Origin: Wuchereria bancrofti
Lineage: Eukaryota; Nematoda; Chromadorea; Rhabditida; Onchocercidae
Direction of reading: 5' to 3'
Length of the DNA stretch: 64,000 nt
Assembly (NCBI GenBank): GCA_005281725.1
Contig: SSBO01000012.1
Span: forward strand, 17,385,783 to 17,449,782
Shown here: positions 1-13,764 of the stretch, piece by piece
Position numbering within the stretch: position 1 is the first letter of the stretch
Layout: every line of letters begins with the position of its first letter
Made by a program: the position numbers and the translations under genes
The notes under the pieces: model-generated
Told to the model about the DNA's origin: nothing
Seen by the model: the letters and a program-made list of their open reading frames with translations, nothing else
The model's database searches: none

Positions 1-854
1 AATTTTCTTCTGGCACCATTAAGAATTTATGTTAGATTAATCAAATAATTACGTTTCATTTTAATATATCCAACCTTGATATTTTTTTACTATGTTCAAG
101 AATAATAACTTTGTATGAATAATAATAATATTAATAACTTTATACTTAATTTATTATTACCATTTGCTTGAGATCTCTCTATGTATTAATATAAAAAAAA
201 AATTGTAATTGTTTGAGATCTCTCTATGTATTAATATAAAATCTAATTCTACTTTTGTACCTATCAGTTATAAATTAATGGATCATTACTGATCAGTTTT
301 AGGAAGCATGATGGTCGAATAAATAAAGGAGAGGAAAAATTTATAAATAATCATTCGAATTTGATGATGAATGATTATGCAATAATTTATGAATTACACG
401 TGTACATTTCTTTTCAATCCATTAGTTTGATATGTTTATCGAACGATTTTATTTTCTTGTAATAGAATTTATTTTCAACAACTGCTCGATATTGATGCGT
501 CATAATTATGGAAGTGATTTAATCATTTTTTAGTTAGGAATGTGAAATGAAACAAATCTCCGAATATAACAAATTTTCCCTAAAACTACCCGAAAACAAA
601 CCATTTTACTCGTAGATAATGGGAGCAAATGTGCTTTGGGTATCAAATGAACAAACATTTACTTCTGTTAAAAATATAAAAATAAAAACAAACATATATT
701 AATCAGAAAATCTATTTTGGCATATTTGGTGAAACTGGAGAATCAGGAAAAGTGCTTTTAATAACTTTGCAGCCATTAATTTAAATCAAATGTGTTGAAA
801 TTTCAGTTTAAAGTTTCACTTTGGAAAGTATGGTACTTCCGGAAATGCTTTCAG
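1..854 (+). other. Non-coding, probably intron of the BIRC6-like gene
   Basis: AT-rich sequence with no convincing exon on either strand. It ends in a TTTCAG acceptor at 851-854 that opens the first visible BIRC6-like exon. Around 160-235 a short stretch (ttgagatctctctatgtatt) occurs twice as a local direct repeat. Because that exon starts in mid-protein, this stretch is most simply an intron, with the 5' part of the gene lying outside the window. Confidence 0.5.
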
Positions 855-3800
855 GTCAGAATTTGTTCACAGTGGGAGAAAGAGAGGACAGCAATCCACA
901 AGGATAAGTAGTTGTACAGGATATATCCAGAAAGGTGTCGGTTACGGACATGGCTCTACTCGCAGTCAGTGGAATATCGAACGGACGGTTCAGTTATTTT
1001 AGAAACTGAAGGAATTTAGAATAAAAAGGACTGGGAGAAGATTTTTTAGTAAACTTCTTATTGCTTAATTATGTAATGAATTTCTTATTTATGTTTACGC
1101 AGTAATCTTATAATTTATCAAAAGCATACACGGCGGTAAATTATCAGTTGATAAGTTGCACAAAATTGATAGTAGTCTTGTTTGAATGCAGGTAGAAGAG
1201 CGTCTAATCCGGGAAGAGCATCTCATTTGGCTATTAAATGCTGTAACAGCATATATCTACTGCGCATCACCGGACTTTTCTACCAGTGAGCATTTACATT
1301 TCATAGATCGATATCCGGTTCATATCAGTAAACCAGTTATCCGGGAACTCAGCGAATCAGCCATTTTTCCGTTGCTTGAATATCATCTTAACAACGATAG
1401 TGTCTTTGATGTCAGCGAACATATGGAACTATATCAGGTGTCACATCATTTATTGATAAATATTCCCTCCTGCTTTTACTTATCTCTCTTCACTTTGCAT
1501 AATGACAAAAGATTATTTTTCACATCGAAAAGTTTGTAAAGGAAGGTCCTTCGATTTGATTCATAGCACTTTTCTTACTCTTCATTACTTAACCCTAATG
1601 TCCAAATGTAGTAGCATTCGATGAACAGATGGTATATATATGTTTGGAAAACAGCCATCAGATGAGAAGTCATACTTTAACTGCTACAACAATTTCAATT
1701 TTTCTTTTCAAAAAATTTTGATACAATTCTTACGAAAGTTAAGCAAGCAATGAACAACACTGTTTGATAGGCGCTCCTGGAAACAGCAGCGGCAATGTCT
1801 GTAATACCAGCTCTGGTACCTTACTTGATTCATCCTGTTAACGGTTCTCGTTCAATTGCTAAAGATTTGATGGTTCGATTCTCCAGCATAATGGCTTCAT
1901 ATCCCAATTCTTTCAAAGGCCAAATGGGTTCACTGGATTTCAGGTTTATCGATTTTATCACCAAAGTACAGCAATATTCACAGGTATGTATCGGGGCGGC
2001 ATTGGATTGGCACAAATTGAGTGACTAGAATCACTTTGGATTTTAAGTTGTAATTGCCAGCATAACTGCTTCCATTGATGGATTTTTTCTTCAAGGAAAT
2101 ATTAATACAAATTAGGTCTGCTTTGTAGATTCTAATAGGTGCTGTACACCGATATGAGCAGGGTATTCCGGTTGCACAGCGAGTACGGACAGCAACAATA
2201 AGAACTGATGATGAGACACTGCTGGTGGGACAGTGTGATGAAGAGATGTCTGCTCAGAAAGAAAATCTGTCAATTCTTTACCACAGAACTTTGGGAAATA
2301 TTCAAGTTCAAACATTCAGGTTTTGTTTGAAGTTTTGCTGCAAATTCCTGAGTGTTTCCTTTTAGAACTCTAAATACTGAATCTCAAGTAAAAGTTATAA
2401 TATCACTTCAAGACTGAATAAGGCTCATATCTAAATCAAATTCTTTACTTCAGACTCATTGGTGACTGTGGTAAACTCAATGTACCGTTTACATTTAAGA
2501 AGGAGGTGAATAATGTGAATCCGTTCTCATCATCTCTGAAAGAAAGAACAAAACGAATTGGTTATTTTTTTTAAATAAACTCACTAAAATTCAAATAAAC
2601 TGCATCGAATGCAAACTTGGACAGCGTTAACCTGAAGTTTTATTCTGGAACTCAGTCACTTTATGTTGAAAATGAAAATTATAGCTAAGGAACTTGCATC
2701 AATGCCTAACAGCTTACCTTTAAATGCTAGCAACAGCATATTTGTTTGCATGGATGAAGGACGATGTGACATTGTCAAAGTGCTTATCTCGGGACCAGAT
2801 GGCACACCTTATCAGAATGGCCTCTTTGAATTTGACGTTTTCTTCCCAACAAGGTATTTGTTTATTAATGAGAATGTAAACAATAACTTCACTTTTGCAT
2901 TTCCTAGTGCTAATCAAACTGAGTATATCATAACAAGATAGAAATTGAGCATTCATACTCACAAACATTGTGGAAGTAACATGATAGTTTGTGCGAATGC
3001 CTCTTATCTTTATCTTTTCTAGGATCCAGTCGAACTTATTGTTTTAGAAATTTGATTTTGAATTATGCAATTCATTTCACTTTGAGCGGAATAAAAAGTG
3101 GCTCTAGAATCAGTTGGAAATTTTGAATCATCAATGAGTGAACCTTTAAATAGCATATCGAATACAGTGCTAAATTTACTTACATTCCCATGAAGTGTGA
3201 CTGAATGTCATGGTTCATCAAATTCACCTTTTGATTAACAGCTATCCATTCTCGCCACCAAGATGTGCTTTTTTGACGACTGGTGAAGGAAATGTGCGCT
3301 TCAATCCCAACCTCTATAATGATGGTAAAATTTGTTTATCGATACTAGGCACATGGGAAGGTCGACCAGAGGAGAAATGGAATGCACACTGTTCCCTATT
3401 ACAAGTGCTTATTAGTATTCAGGTCAGAACTAAAATTTTAATGACATTTTCTCCAAATTCTCACCTGATAAAAAGAGTTAGTAAAAAGAATGAGTAATGA
3501 ATTTTGAAGGATTTAGATGCAGGAACTGGAAAGCGCAATCTTCACTTGTAAATATAATTACGTACACAAATACTTCAACAAACCATCATATCTTAGTCCC
3601 TGTCATTAAGAATTATCTTGCATTCGCAAACTGTTTTAAAAAAAAACATTCTTTTAAAATGTATATTGTGACTGCAGGGTCTGATATTCGTGAAGGAGCC
3701 TTATTTCAACGAGCCTGGCTTCGAGAAGTATCAAGGGACCGAAAAAGGTGACGGATATTCGAGACGTTATAATCTTCAAATCGAATATGCAACACTAGCT

Positions 3801-6800
3801 TATGCAATTAGAGAACAAATTAGAAATAGTCCTCCTTACTTCAAAGTAAGTTTAACTCTTTCTATTTTTCTGTGCTATTTCAAATGCTTTATGCACTCAT
3901 AAACTTCCTCGAAGATACTACAAAGCTTGCCGTGTTTGAAATTTAAATTAGTCAAGATCAGTACTAAAGGTGTGAGAGTACTAAAGGAAGGTCTCTAAGC
4001 AACGGAAAATTGAGAACTGCAAACTCCTTGAAACCAACAGGAAATTAATTAGTGATCAATGTCTCCGTGGGTTATATAATGCATTGAAACTTTCAAACCT
4101 ATCCACCTCCCCAAATTTACTTATCAGTCCGGCTAATCAACCTTCTGTGAATAAAGCTCCTATATATTTTATATTAAACGGCATGCTTTCTGTAGGTTGC
4201 AAGTACACTTCACTCTGCAATTTGTGAACAAAGGATGTAATAAACAATTTTTCAGGACGTTATCAAACGTCATTTCTGGCTCAAACGTCAAAGTGTTATT
4301 GAACAAGCACAAAACTGGCTTAGAGAAATGAACAAATATACAATCAACATTGAGAAACATTCACGAAAGACTGTACTATTACCTTTTGATACAGCGACTA
4401 GCTTCCTTGCACAGGTACCGCTCTAAGTTCTCCAATTCTATTTATTTATAGTTCATGTATCCGATCCTTTTACAAGTTATAGCTTCGCAGAAGTCTTCTA
4501 ATTCTCCAAGAATACTTAGAGATTTGAAAATTCAGTAAAGAAGAAAACTATATTAGACTTCTACATAAAACTATATTAGTACAACATCATAATTCGAAGA
4601 AATCTAATCCCTACAGTATAAAAATATTCAGCATGAACTTACAGGAGCGGATGATTTGTCAGATGATTGAAGATTTTCGAAAAATGAGCATCAGCAGTAA
4701 GCAATGTAAGTTTATTCTTTTTATTGATATTTGTACAGGCAAAGGAAAAGGTTGGTTATCATAGAAATAAACGTGTATATACCATACGACCAAAAGTTCG
4801 ATTACCAAATCTTTGTATCTATTAATATCTTGAGCCCAGAAACTTGGATATACATATCATCGACTTGTTTCATCTACTACTTTTCTGTTTGAAGAAAAAT
4901 GGATAGAGGCCTGGCACGGCATAAAAAACCCTCTCGTTAAGAAATTTTTATACTATCTAACATTAAGAAAACCTTTCCATTCAGTATATAAATATCAAGA
5001 TAAAATACAATGGATAAGTTGTATTTCGGAGAAATTTCCTTTTACTACCTGAATACTGTTGTAGTATATATAATCCTATGGTTTCTGTAAACACGCACTC
5101 TTCCATTATTTTATAAAAATATCAACAATCAGAAAACAAATACTACACCAATAAAAACAATATTACAGAGGATAAGCTCCTTCACAGCAATCAACCATTC
5201 CGAGAAACAAACTGTGCTTCTTGGTAATGCAATCCCCAGTGGTGTGGAGCACTACCACCCATGGTACAATATGCCTGGAGAATTGTCTGGAAATTTTTTT
5301 ATTTTTTTTGCTTCATAAATTGGTGTTATCAAAGCTGTTAGCCAACAAGGTATATGTTACTGTCCGGGTGATACTCAAAATCTCTTCAGAACGAAAATAA
5401 AAGTCATTTTTCCTTGAAAAAAGTTTCAAACTGTTTAACTTTATAGGTTTAAGCGGAGTCTCTCTCTTTCAAGTTTTGATTTTCGAGATCAAACCTAAGG
5501 CATGCTGGAGTCCCTGAATTAATCCGGATATTCTATCACTTAATATTTTTAAATCTTCTTACTAACTTCACCTTCTTCCCGTTACCAATTAATAGTGATA
5601 GTTTACGATGAAAATGACTTAACAAAAAGAACGCCACAGAAAAGAGAATAACTTAGTTAAATATATCGTCGAAGAAATATTTCTTAATGAAATATTTTTC
5701 CGACGTACTTCTATTACATTTCTAAATTCATTTATTTATGTATTTGGCATCGACTTCTGCAGTCGATTTTCTGTACAGTCTCTTAGATGAGAAAATGTAC
5801 AGATTAGTTTCCTTTTAGTTAAACCACTTTCTTAAATTTTTTAAATTAAGGAAAACAATATAGAAAATAATTACTTTTTCCTTGTTTTACTTTAGACTAA
5901 CTTTCTTGTTGTATACTGAGACAAAAAAAAATGATATACCATTGGATTGATGACGGATTTCGCCCGAGGTCCCCACTCATATGTTACAGTTTCGCAACCA
6001 CTTTCATCCGTCTCCTTTGTAAAAGCTAACCAACCTTAAATGAAAAGTTACATTTCAACATCAAGGTTACTTAGAACAAAGGTAAAATGAACGAAACCAG
6101 GCAAATGTACCAAAAATATAATATTTGGTTGGGAATGTTTGATCTAGAAATTAGACGAAATAAACTGATACAGTAAAAAAATGATCCGAAATGAATTCTG
6201 CAGTACTTGTGAAATGAATTCTGCAGTACGTGCGGCTCCAAGTAACTGGCTCAAATCCGCTTGATTCCCAAAGCAATTATTCTCAATAACACCCACTTCT
6301 TTCGTAGATAAAGATATCAATACTATTGTGTTTGGGCGGAAACTAAACTTTACATAATGGACGGAAGTTAATTTTGTCGAAGGCTTCAATAAGATAAGCA
6401 GAAACTTTTGCATTTCCAATAAAAATACGGGCAAATTTACCAAGAAATTTTTTATTGAACTCTCGGAAACTGCATAATTAAGAGAACCAGGACGATGCAT
6501 CATATAAATGAACATCAGGATCGCAATCAGCAGCCCATACTTTGCTTTATCCTATGATGATATTTGTGAATTTTTAGTGAGAATTTAAAATATTCAAGAA
6601 AAATCATAAAATACTCATGACAACAACCGCAAAATGGATACCTCCTCTGAGTAATAACAGTTCTCATCAACAGTCTCGTGTTGAATTTTCAAGGCATTCT
6701 TTACATACAACTGGTATCCTTGAGAAGTTTTTGCTTTACATATCTGGAATAAATTCGTGAAATATAAACTACAAAATAGAGTTGTAATCTACCAAAACGA

Positions 6801-8641
6801 TAGATAAATTTATGTATACTAAGATAAAAATGCGAAGCACCTAATTCGAACTTAGTTCTCGGTTTACTAAAAACACCCCTTCACTCCAACAACTTCATCC
6901 AGAATACCAATCGTTTGGTCGATACACCGCTCCCAAATTCTAATATTTGGAACTTTGTTGCATTGCTTTTTCCTGCCCTGAAAGGATATAAATCCCTATG
7001 GAAAATGTAATTAGTTAAACTTTACAAAGATATTTACATTATAAGAAAATGACATGAATATTGTCACTCAGTCTTACTCTAGGAAAAAAGTAATGTCATA
7101 AGTAAGCTTGGAATCGAAGTGTGTAAATCTTTAATAAATCTCGTAGGACTTTTTGCTTTGCTATAGCTTTACAAGAAATGCAATTTTTGAAACTTCATAT
7201 AGCAGTACCTGCAAGTACAATATCAACCGGGCTAATTCAGGTATTCTGTCTTCCAACTTTTGTTTTCCTGCTGTATCAAGAATTAAGTCTCCGCAAAAAC
7301 GCATATTTAGCAAAGCTTAAAATTTTCAATCCCACGGTTTTAAATACAGTCGATAAAATTTATCCCAAACGCGAAAACGTTACATTTAATAATAATGTAA
7401 ACGCGAAATGATTCAAGTGCCCGACTGTTCAGTCATATACTTTGTAGTTAATAGCATCATAAATGGCACATGCACATGATGGAATAATGCATCACATCTT
7501 AATAAGTGATGAAAATTGAAAAATCTAAAAAAATTCAGGAACCCAACCTTTACTCATTTTGATGATATAAGTCATTTATTTGTTATCCGATAAGCATTTA
7601 AAGCCGTACCAACTACTTATTGAATAGAAATGCCAAACGATTTCAAATACGAAAAAAATGGGTAAACCATCCCCAATCCCGCTCTACTCAACTTTTTTCC
7701 GTTTCTCAAAACCGACGTTTAAATTGAAATATGTAATGATTCGAATTAATCAGCCGAAGTAATGCCAGCCTAACACACTTGCTATCATAAAGCTTCCAGA
7801 TCAAATTGTAGTGTGCAACAACTATCAGCAACGACTGAGTCTTAAGAAATCTGAAATGGAAAAAAAGAAAATTAGGATGTTACGGCACTTAAACGAAAAA
7901 TGCACTATCTCTTATTACATTAGCATACTCATCATCTTCACTTTATCCAGTTCATTTCTGTTATCCAGCTTCTTTAGAAATGAAATTTAAATTCAGCTCT
8001 CTTCTCAATTATTCACTCTGATTATGCAGTTACCAATCTTCTTTTTAAACATCATATCTGAGGCTCATGAACCAAATAACTGTGCTCAGATCGTAAGACT
8101 ACATTTTAAAGCACATGATCAGAAACTAAGGATCCAGAGCAAAGTTACCTATATTAAAGACTTTTATTACATATTACAGTCCTGAATTTTCTTTTGTTGA
8201 ACAATTTACACAAAATGTGCTGTCTCGATTACCGACTCCATGTTCCTTGGATCCATAACAATAGATTGATTTCATGTGCAAATTTGCATGTACTGTGCTC
8301 AAAATTTCAGTTAACCTAACGTAACAATCCTTCAAACTTCTTTTTCGCTTTACGTGGAATTACGTCTAAAAATCAATTTGGAATTTTGCGCACCGCGGTA
8401 CAATAATAGATTTTGAAGCTGTTCATAATAATTTTGTCACAGTTTTCTTTTGCATCAATTTTTAATTACAAATTTGTAATGCTTTCTATATAAATACCTA
8501 CATCAACAAACACACGTTTGTGTATAATAATCTATAACGATGTATGAATCTAAATGATCAGGCAAGTCTGAAGTTATGCAGCTCTTCGAACAACACATTC
8601 AAGAAGTTGCCGGGTTGGCTGAGAAACTAGAAATTCAATGA
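855..8641 (+). CDS. ubc-17: BIRC6/BRUCE-type E2 ubiquitin-conjugating enzyme (UBC-17-like), C-terminal part
   Basis: C-terminal region of the giant E2/E3 hybrid BIRC6 (BRUCE), which transfers ubiquitin to apoptosis and autophagy regulators. Exons: 855-987, 1192-1437, 1771-1983, 2129-2319, 2454-2560, 2685-2853, 3242-3422, 3678-3845, 4256-4414, 4645-4705 and probably 8562-8641; all phases join. The first exons carry the [13 protein letters not shown] motif that precedes the UBC domain in BIRC6. The UBC fold spans 2685-4414, with the signature [18 protein letters not shown] and its catalytic Cys in the exon 3242-3422, followed by GRPEEKW and [11 protein letters not shown]. The 5' part, including any BIR domain, is outside the window. 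The last exon is inferred: exon 10 ends in phase 1 at AAT|GTAAGT and 8562 accepts phase 1, giving a helical tail ending in EKLEIQ. Without that splice the frame stops at about 4762. Identification is very secure; the final exon is moderate. Confidence 0.93.
5892..6977 (-). CDS. MAGE/Nse3-like protein (SMC5/6 complex subunit family), 5' end not found
   Basis: Minus-strand exons carrying a MAGE homology domain, which in Nse3 binds the RING protein Nse1 in the SMC5/6 DNA-repair complex. Exons in coding order: 6977-6885, 6743-6642, 6551-6441, one around 6345-6240, and 6034-5892 (TAA). Segments visible are [13 protein letters not shown], then [17 protein letters not shown] (the hydrophobic helix that in MAGE proteins reads LLMVVLGLIFM), [15 protein letters not shown] (FGD..LL in the family) and YEWGPRAK (the family's YEFLWGPRA). 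The first three exons join in phase 0. The start of the fourth exon is unresolved; its end at 6240 (GTACTG donor) joins the last exon in phase. No initiator Met exon was located between 6978 and 8560. The whole gene sits between the tenth exon and the probable last exon of the BIRC6-like gene, on the opposite strand. Confidence 0.75.
6978..8561. other. Non-coding: probable BIRC6 last intron and MAGE-gene upstream region
   Basis: No exon with recognisable similarity was found. An open stretch at 7178-7411 (+) is low-complexity and unconvincing. The first exon or promoter of the minus-strand MAGE-like gene should lie here, but I could not pick a start codon with confidence. Confidence 0.4.
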
Positions 8642-10163
8642 GCTGTAGGAAAGTTTTACCGTCAATAAATTACGGGACCATTTACAGTTTCAAAAAAGTT
8701 ACTCTTGCGAATACTTATGAGAACCTAAGATGAACTCTGTACTTATGCCTTGACACACTAATAGTGGTATAATTTGTGAAAGAAACCATAAACAGTGAAA
8801 ATATTAGTCCGATAGTGAATGGCAGTATACCGCTCAGACTCCTAACTCAGAGATTAAACTGGAACTACGATCACTCTGGAAAGTGATTTCCATGATCATT
8901 CAGGGAAATCAGTAGTACCACGAAAGGAAGGACTATGAATACTGAAAAGTTATTGAAATCACAGAGAAGTCACGGACGAGGGAGGCAAGACATGTGTCAT
9001 CAGTAACAAAACATAACACAGAAGACAGGATGCATTTTTAATCCCAGCTGTCTTATTAAGTGTTCCTTGTTTTGGAAAAAAAAGACAAAGACAAAAGAGA
9101 GGATGGTGAAGAAAGGATGGAGCAGGATTTTTCCTTTCCCAGAACAAGGTTTTCATCTTTCTACCCTAATTTCAACCTTCCTGAAGTGAGATTATACCGA
9201 CCAGAGACAATGAAAAAATTAGATTTGAAGTATTTACTCTTCTGTTTGGCAGATCTTATGAAATAGTAGTTGTATTGCCGGTAAGAATAAATTCCGATCA
9301 AAGAACAAGATTTAAAAGCAACGAAGCACTGTGAAGGCGTGCAACAAGAAGTTAAAAAACAGGAACAGTTGCTCCGATGAAGTTTATTGTAAAACTGGAT
9401 GAAATAATAGCACCTTCAATGAATCTACCGCACTATTTCAGCGAAACCAAGTAAACGTAAACCAACAATGATTTTGATTTGATAAATTAAAAAGAAAGCT
9501 GAATGTAGAGTATCGGTCGCAGGACTGACTGCTCATCTCTCGAACAGGAACAAAGCGGAATAAGAGGTATCGGCATGCCATGTCATGGTCAGTTGGAAGA
9601 ATGTTAGCATGAAAAGTACAACCTAGGAACCGACCGGATCGGTGCAAAGGGAAACAGTCACTACTAATGTGGACACGACACACTGACATCAACCAATGCC
9701 CAAAACAGAGCAGAGTTCTAAACTGGCACTATATTTAACGCGCTGATTGGGGACGCGTTAAATTTAATTTCGTTATTGCTTTTATTGCATGCATAAGTTG
9801 GTGTGATTAGCTTTGTGGGTATCTTAAGTAAATTTTGATTTTGAATAGAACTGATCTTAATGGTAATCCAGATTTCCATTTTGCAACACTGTAAAATGGA
9901 AATAAAAGTGGTGGTAATTCAAACACCGGCAGTAATTAGAGTTGATAATTTTGTAAAAAATGACGGATTATAGTTTGCGGATTACAGTTATTACATGGAC
10001 TTAAAGCAGCTATTTTTGGAACATTAATCTCTTTGCTCGTCTGTACTTCCTCTTTCTCCTTGAATTATCCCCTAACAATTTTCCAATGTCCAGTTTTACG
10101 ATTAGGATGTCAGTGTCGTGGCTAGTCATGTTCTACGTCTAAAGTTATTCTTTAGTTAGTGAA
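8642..10163. other. Intergenic sequence upstream of MED27
   Basis: No secure gene. A plus-strand open frame at about 9060-9266 encodes a charged then aromatic-rich 68-residue peptide, and a minus-strand frame at 9438-9692 overlaps nothing else; neither shows a recognisable domain or good splice context. The region should contain the promoter of the MED27 gene that starts at 10164. Confidence 0.4.
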
Positions 10164-13146
10164 ATGCAAAGTAATCTCTCCAGTCAACAGTTTCAATCTA
10201 TGACAACTCATTTAGATCATTGTAAGTCTTCGCTTTTTTTTCCTTCTTTTCATTTTAAGTCGTCAAAATAGATATAAAAACTTTATTGAAGAATCGAGAT
10301 ACAGTTGTTGAGAAAATATATGATTATCGCGAAGCATCAGACTTGCGGTTTCGGACAGAAAACTAGAAAAGGTCTTTGTAGAGATCTTTATTGTACGAAA
10401 ACTTCACAAAAGAATGAGAAAATATGAAGAGGGATTGGCTGAAGAAAGAGTTAGAAAACTGTTTAAGATAGGGTAGTTTAAATCTAAATTAATTTGAATT
10501 TGCAGTATAGACTTTCAGGCCTAAATGCGTTGCGATTACTTCGGAACGAAGTTATATCTGTGCATCGCCGAGTAATGGAAAATAGTTGGGAAAGTGATCC
10601 AATTGATGGTGAAAAGACGTTAGAAGAAAGACTTGATTTTATCAATCAGATTTATGAGTGAGTTTTTTATGCTATCTTTAGGAACTGGTCTTCATCAAGT
10701 TAAATTTTCAAATCGAAACATGCCGCTGGGCCAGAACTCTGATTATTCGGTCCAGCTTAATGTCTTGATGGCAGGTGGCGGGTTTACGCCGCAATATCCA
10801 CAAGATATTTAATTGTGTCTGTTGTTAAACAATCATGACCGCTTTACCCGTCCATTATGTTGGTCGCTACCCACGAGTTTTTGCTACTTACTCTTGATCC
10901 CAGAATCATTCATTGAGTTATACTTCCAGTTACTATTGATAGTTTGCATTGTAGTACATTTCTTAGATCGGATTTACTGAAAGGAGTACTAACTTTTAAA
11001 ATTTGAAGCCCAACTCGAGAAGAAATAGCTTTCATAATATCCGAACATGCTTTTTTTTGCTGCTTATTTCCTTTTATATAGCTCTATGCAAACATTGGTA
11101 GAACATGCATAAGGCCCTCGAATATTGGCCATATTTATTACGTAGCACTATTATTTGTTTATCTGTTACAATTGTAAATATAGTTAGGTATGGTTTCGTT
11201 TTTACCGTAACTTCAAACAAATGTAGTTTTTTTTCTTTTGTAATACCTTCAAATAATGCAAAATTGCTTAAATATATTGTATAATATATGCAATATCAGT
11301 CCAAAATAAAAGAATGTTGAAGCACTTAAAGTTTGTTACGACAGTTATATCAGTGTTTTTTTGAAAGATCATAGGTTTAAATTTCATCTACCATTATCTA
11401 GGTGGTAAATATCTTGTTAGTAAGCCTTTGTGCAGTCTTTGCCTCGGTCAAAATAACGACTGTGATTGCATAATTTTAATAAAAATTTTCCGACGAATTG
11501 ATATCTCGATAGATCTTTTTCTGCTAACAATGATATTGTTTTCTCTTCCTTATTATAGTAACTTGGAATCGCACGCTAAACAGCTGTCAGTCTCAACACC
11601 TATGACGGTACAGATGGAGCGCTTAAGTCGATTTCTGCACGATGGACAGATCGACCCACATACGAATGAATTATACGATAAAGCGCTGGAAGCATCGACA
11701 TGGATGGAAACAAATAATGTTTTTATTTCTATCTTTCTTATATTCCTATTGTTGCCATATGTATATTGTCTTTTTTTTTTATTGAAAAGATAAACTGTAA
11801 AACTGCATTTTTAATACATATTAAAACTTTTACATTTTAGCAGTTATTGCAAATGTATGCAGAATTTCTGCGCACTGTGGTGGGTAATCGACGGCGATCA
11901 ATAATGACAGACCGACCAATATCGTATTCAAACTATGGGCTAAGTTCATCGCCGCAAAATATTTTTGAACAAACACTAACAGTTGTATTAAAGGATCCAA
12001 ATATTAAAAAAATTGGTCTTGTTGGACGGTATCTGGAAAAAAGTACTCTATCAGCTCTTGTTGAAGTAAGGAACGTTAATGTGTTGTATCATTATTTATT
12101 GCAAATGCAGTTTTACAGTTTATATGTATTATTTCAAAGTATCAATTATTTACAACTGATATACCGTAATTATATATTTATGAGTCGGTTTTTATTGAAA
12201 AGATAATTTATTTGGTTTTGTAGAATTCATGTTATTAATGAAAAAATGGTCTATAAAGTCACTTTCCGAGCTAGAAATAATTCGTGCTAGTGAAATGTTA
12301 TTTTATTTTTTCTTTTTGCAGTTCAAATTTGGGCAAGTGATAGATAAACAGTACGTCTGTTTGCTCAAAATGCTTATGGTTGTTAATAGCGGGCTACCAG
12401 AATTTGTGCAGATGATTGCTCCTCATGAAGAATGGTCTTATTTGGATATTGGCTCTGCTCAAGTTCGCCTTTTTTTTTTCGGATTTCTTTTTGCTTAATA
12501 AGATATTTTTTTTTCGATTCTCAGAAGAAGTTAGTCTATTTCTCAAGAGACAAAAAGAGTATGGTTATATTTTTCAGAAATATTATTTACTTGAATTTGG
12601 ATCTTGATTTATCCATAAAGTTTTCTGGATTTGTAAGAAATTTTTAAGTATCTTTTAGGTTGATATTCATAAGGAAAGTCGATATTTAGTATATCGAAAG
12701 ATGAGTGTTCAGGCAAACATACATTTGATGCAAACAATAATGCCTTGTATTGATATTCGAAATGCACACACACTTTCATATGTCCTAAACCTATTTGCGA
12801 AATTTTCTGGAGTATTTGATATAAAATGTCGTGTATGCAAGTAAGTTTATTCTTATTTTTATTCCTTTTCATATGAAATGTAACTGTCCAAGCTAAATTA
12901 GATACAAAATACGTTATCAGATGCAGATCGCTAATGGAACTGGAAGGATTAAGTCAGTGACTCATACCGCTGCTTGCAGTTATTAGAACATTAAAATATT
13001 TAGGACTAAATGTTAAGTACTTCTCTTTTTCAGTTAATGTAACGTAAGAATTTATGCTTTTTAGGAGGATAATGAAAGACTATTTACCGCCGTTGATGTT
13101 CGACCTTCGATGTCCGAAGAATGCGTTACACGAGTCGTGTCGGTAA
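10164..13146 (+). CDS. mdt-27: Mediator complex subunit 27 (MED27/MDT-27)
   Basis: Subunit of the Mediator tail/upper-tail module that links transcription factors to RNA polymerase II in the nucleus. Seven exons join in phase: 10164-10221, 10519-10657, 11559-11718, 11841-12065, 12322-12462, 12659-12840, 13065-13146, giving 328 aa (human MED27 is about 311). The N-terminal part has the CLNALRLLRNEV helix that matches the AIQALRSSV region of human MED27. The diagnostic part is the C-terminal Med27 domain, with four Cys/His-type ligands in FSGVFDIKCRVCKRIMKDYL and then LRCPKNALHESCR at the stop; this corresponds to the C-terminal CQRCGK...HDTCR of vertebrate MED27. Introns 3 and 5 have weak donors (GTTTTT and GTTCGC). 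A plus-strand open stretch at about 12224-12290 could be an extra exon, but its phase does not fit the flanking exons. Identification is strong. Confidence 0.9.
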
Positions 13147-13764
13147 TTTTTATTCACCCGGGAGTTTCGGTCATATAAGATGACATAGTTTCTATTGATC
13201 TTATTACTTATGTTAAGGAGTTCGTTCACCTTTGCTTTTCAAGTGTTAAACACTCGAAAAGAATGAATTGCAATGAATCATTAAAATTGCATTTGTCATT
13301 CCTAGTTTCTAACTTCTAAGATAATCAGCCTTGAGTTGTAAATAATGTTATAAATAACTTATGGCCAGAATGTTCTCTCTTTGTGTATTCCGCTGTTGCG
13401 CCTTTAAAATTTTACGGCTTTTCCTATTATATGCTTGTTTTGTTCGGTTCTTAATCTTTTTTTACTTAGTTCATTTTCGTAAGATTGGAGATCATAATAA
13501 TAAAAGCATCAAATTTTATTTTCGGTGGTTTGTGGGATAAAATTGCTTGAAAAGATTTTATTATTTTTCATTCACTTGTTCTCGCATGTATTTTTTGCTT
13601 CTTTATTTTAAATATTCAAGAAATCCAATATTTCGAAATTTTCTTTTTTTTACTCTTCGTCATAAAACGATAAGCAACATTTTGTACGAGGCGTGTATGA
13701 GTGGAATTTTAACTTCTGTTTAGCTTGCTTTATTTTGCAGTTGACTTTTTGTAACGGAAAGTGA
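13147..13764 (+). other. Intergenic spacer with probable trans-splice acceptor
   Basis: 618 bp between the MED27 stop and the RING-protein start, both genes on the plus strand. TTATTTTGCAG ends at 13740, only 24 bp before the ATG at 13765, which is where a nematode spliced-leader acceptor would be expected. No coding sequence seen. Confidence 0.45.

Noticed and set aside
7178..7411. Plus-strand 77-codon frame
   Set aside because: No recognisable feature; lies in the probable BIRC6 intron upstream of the MAGE-like gene.
12224..12290. Possible additional MED27 exon
   Set aside because: The open frame looks coding but does not fit the phase 0 ends of exons 11841-12065 and 12322-12462.
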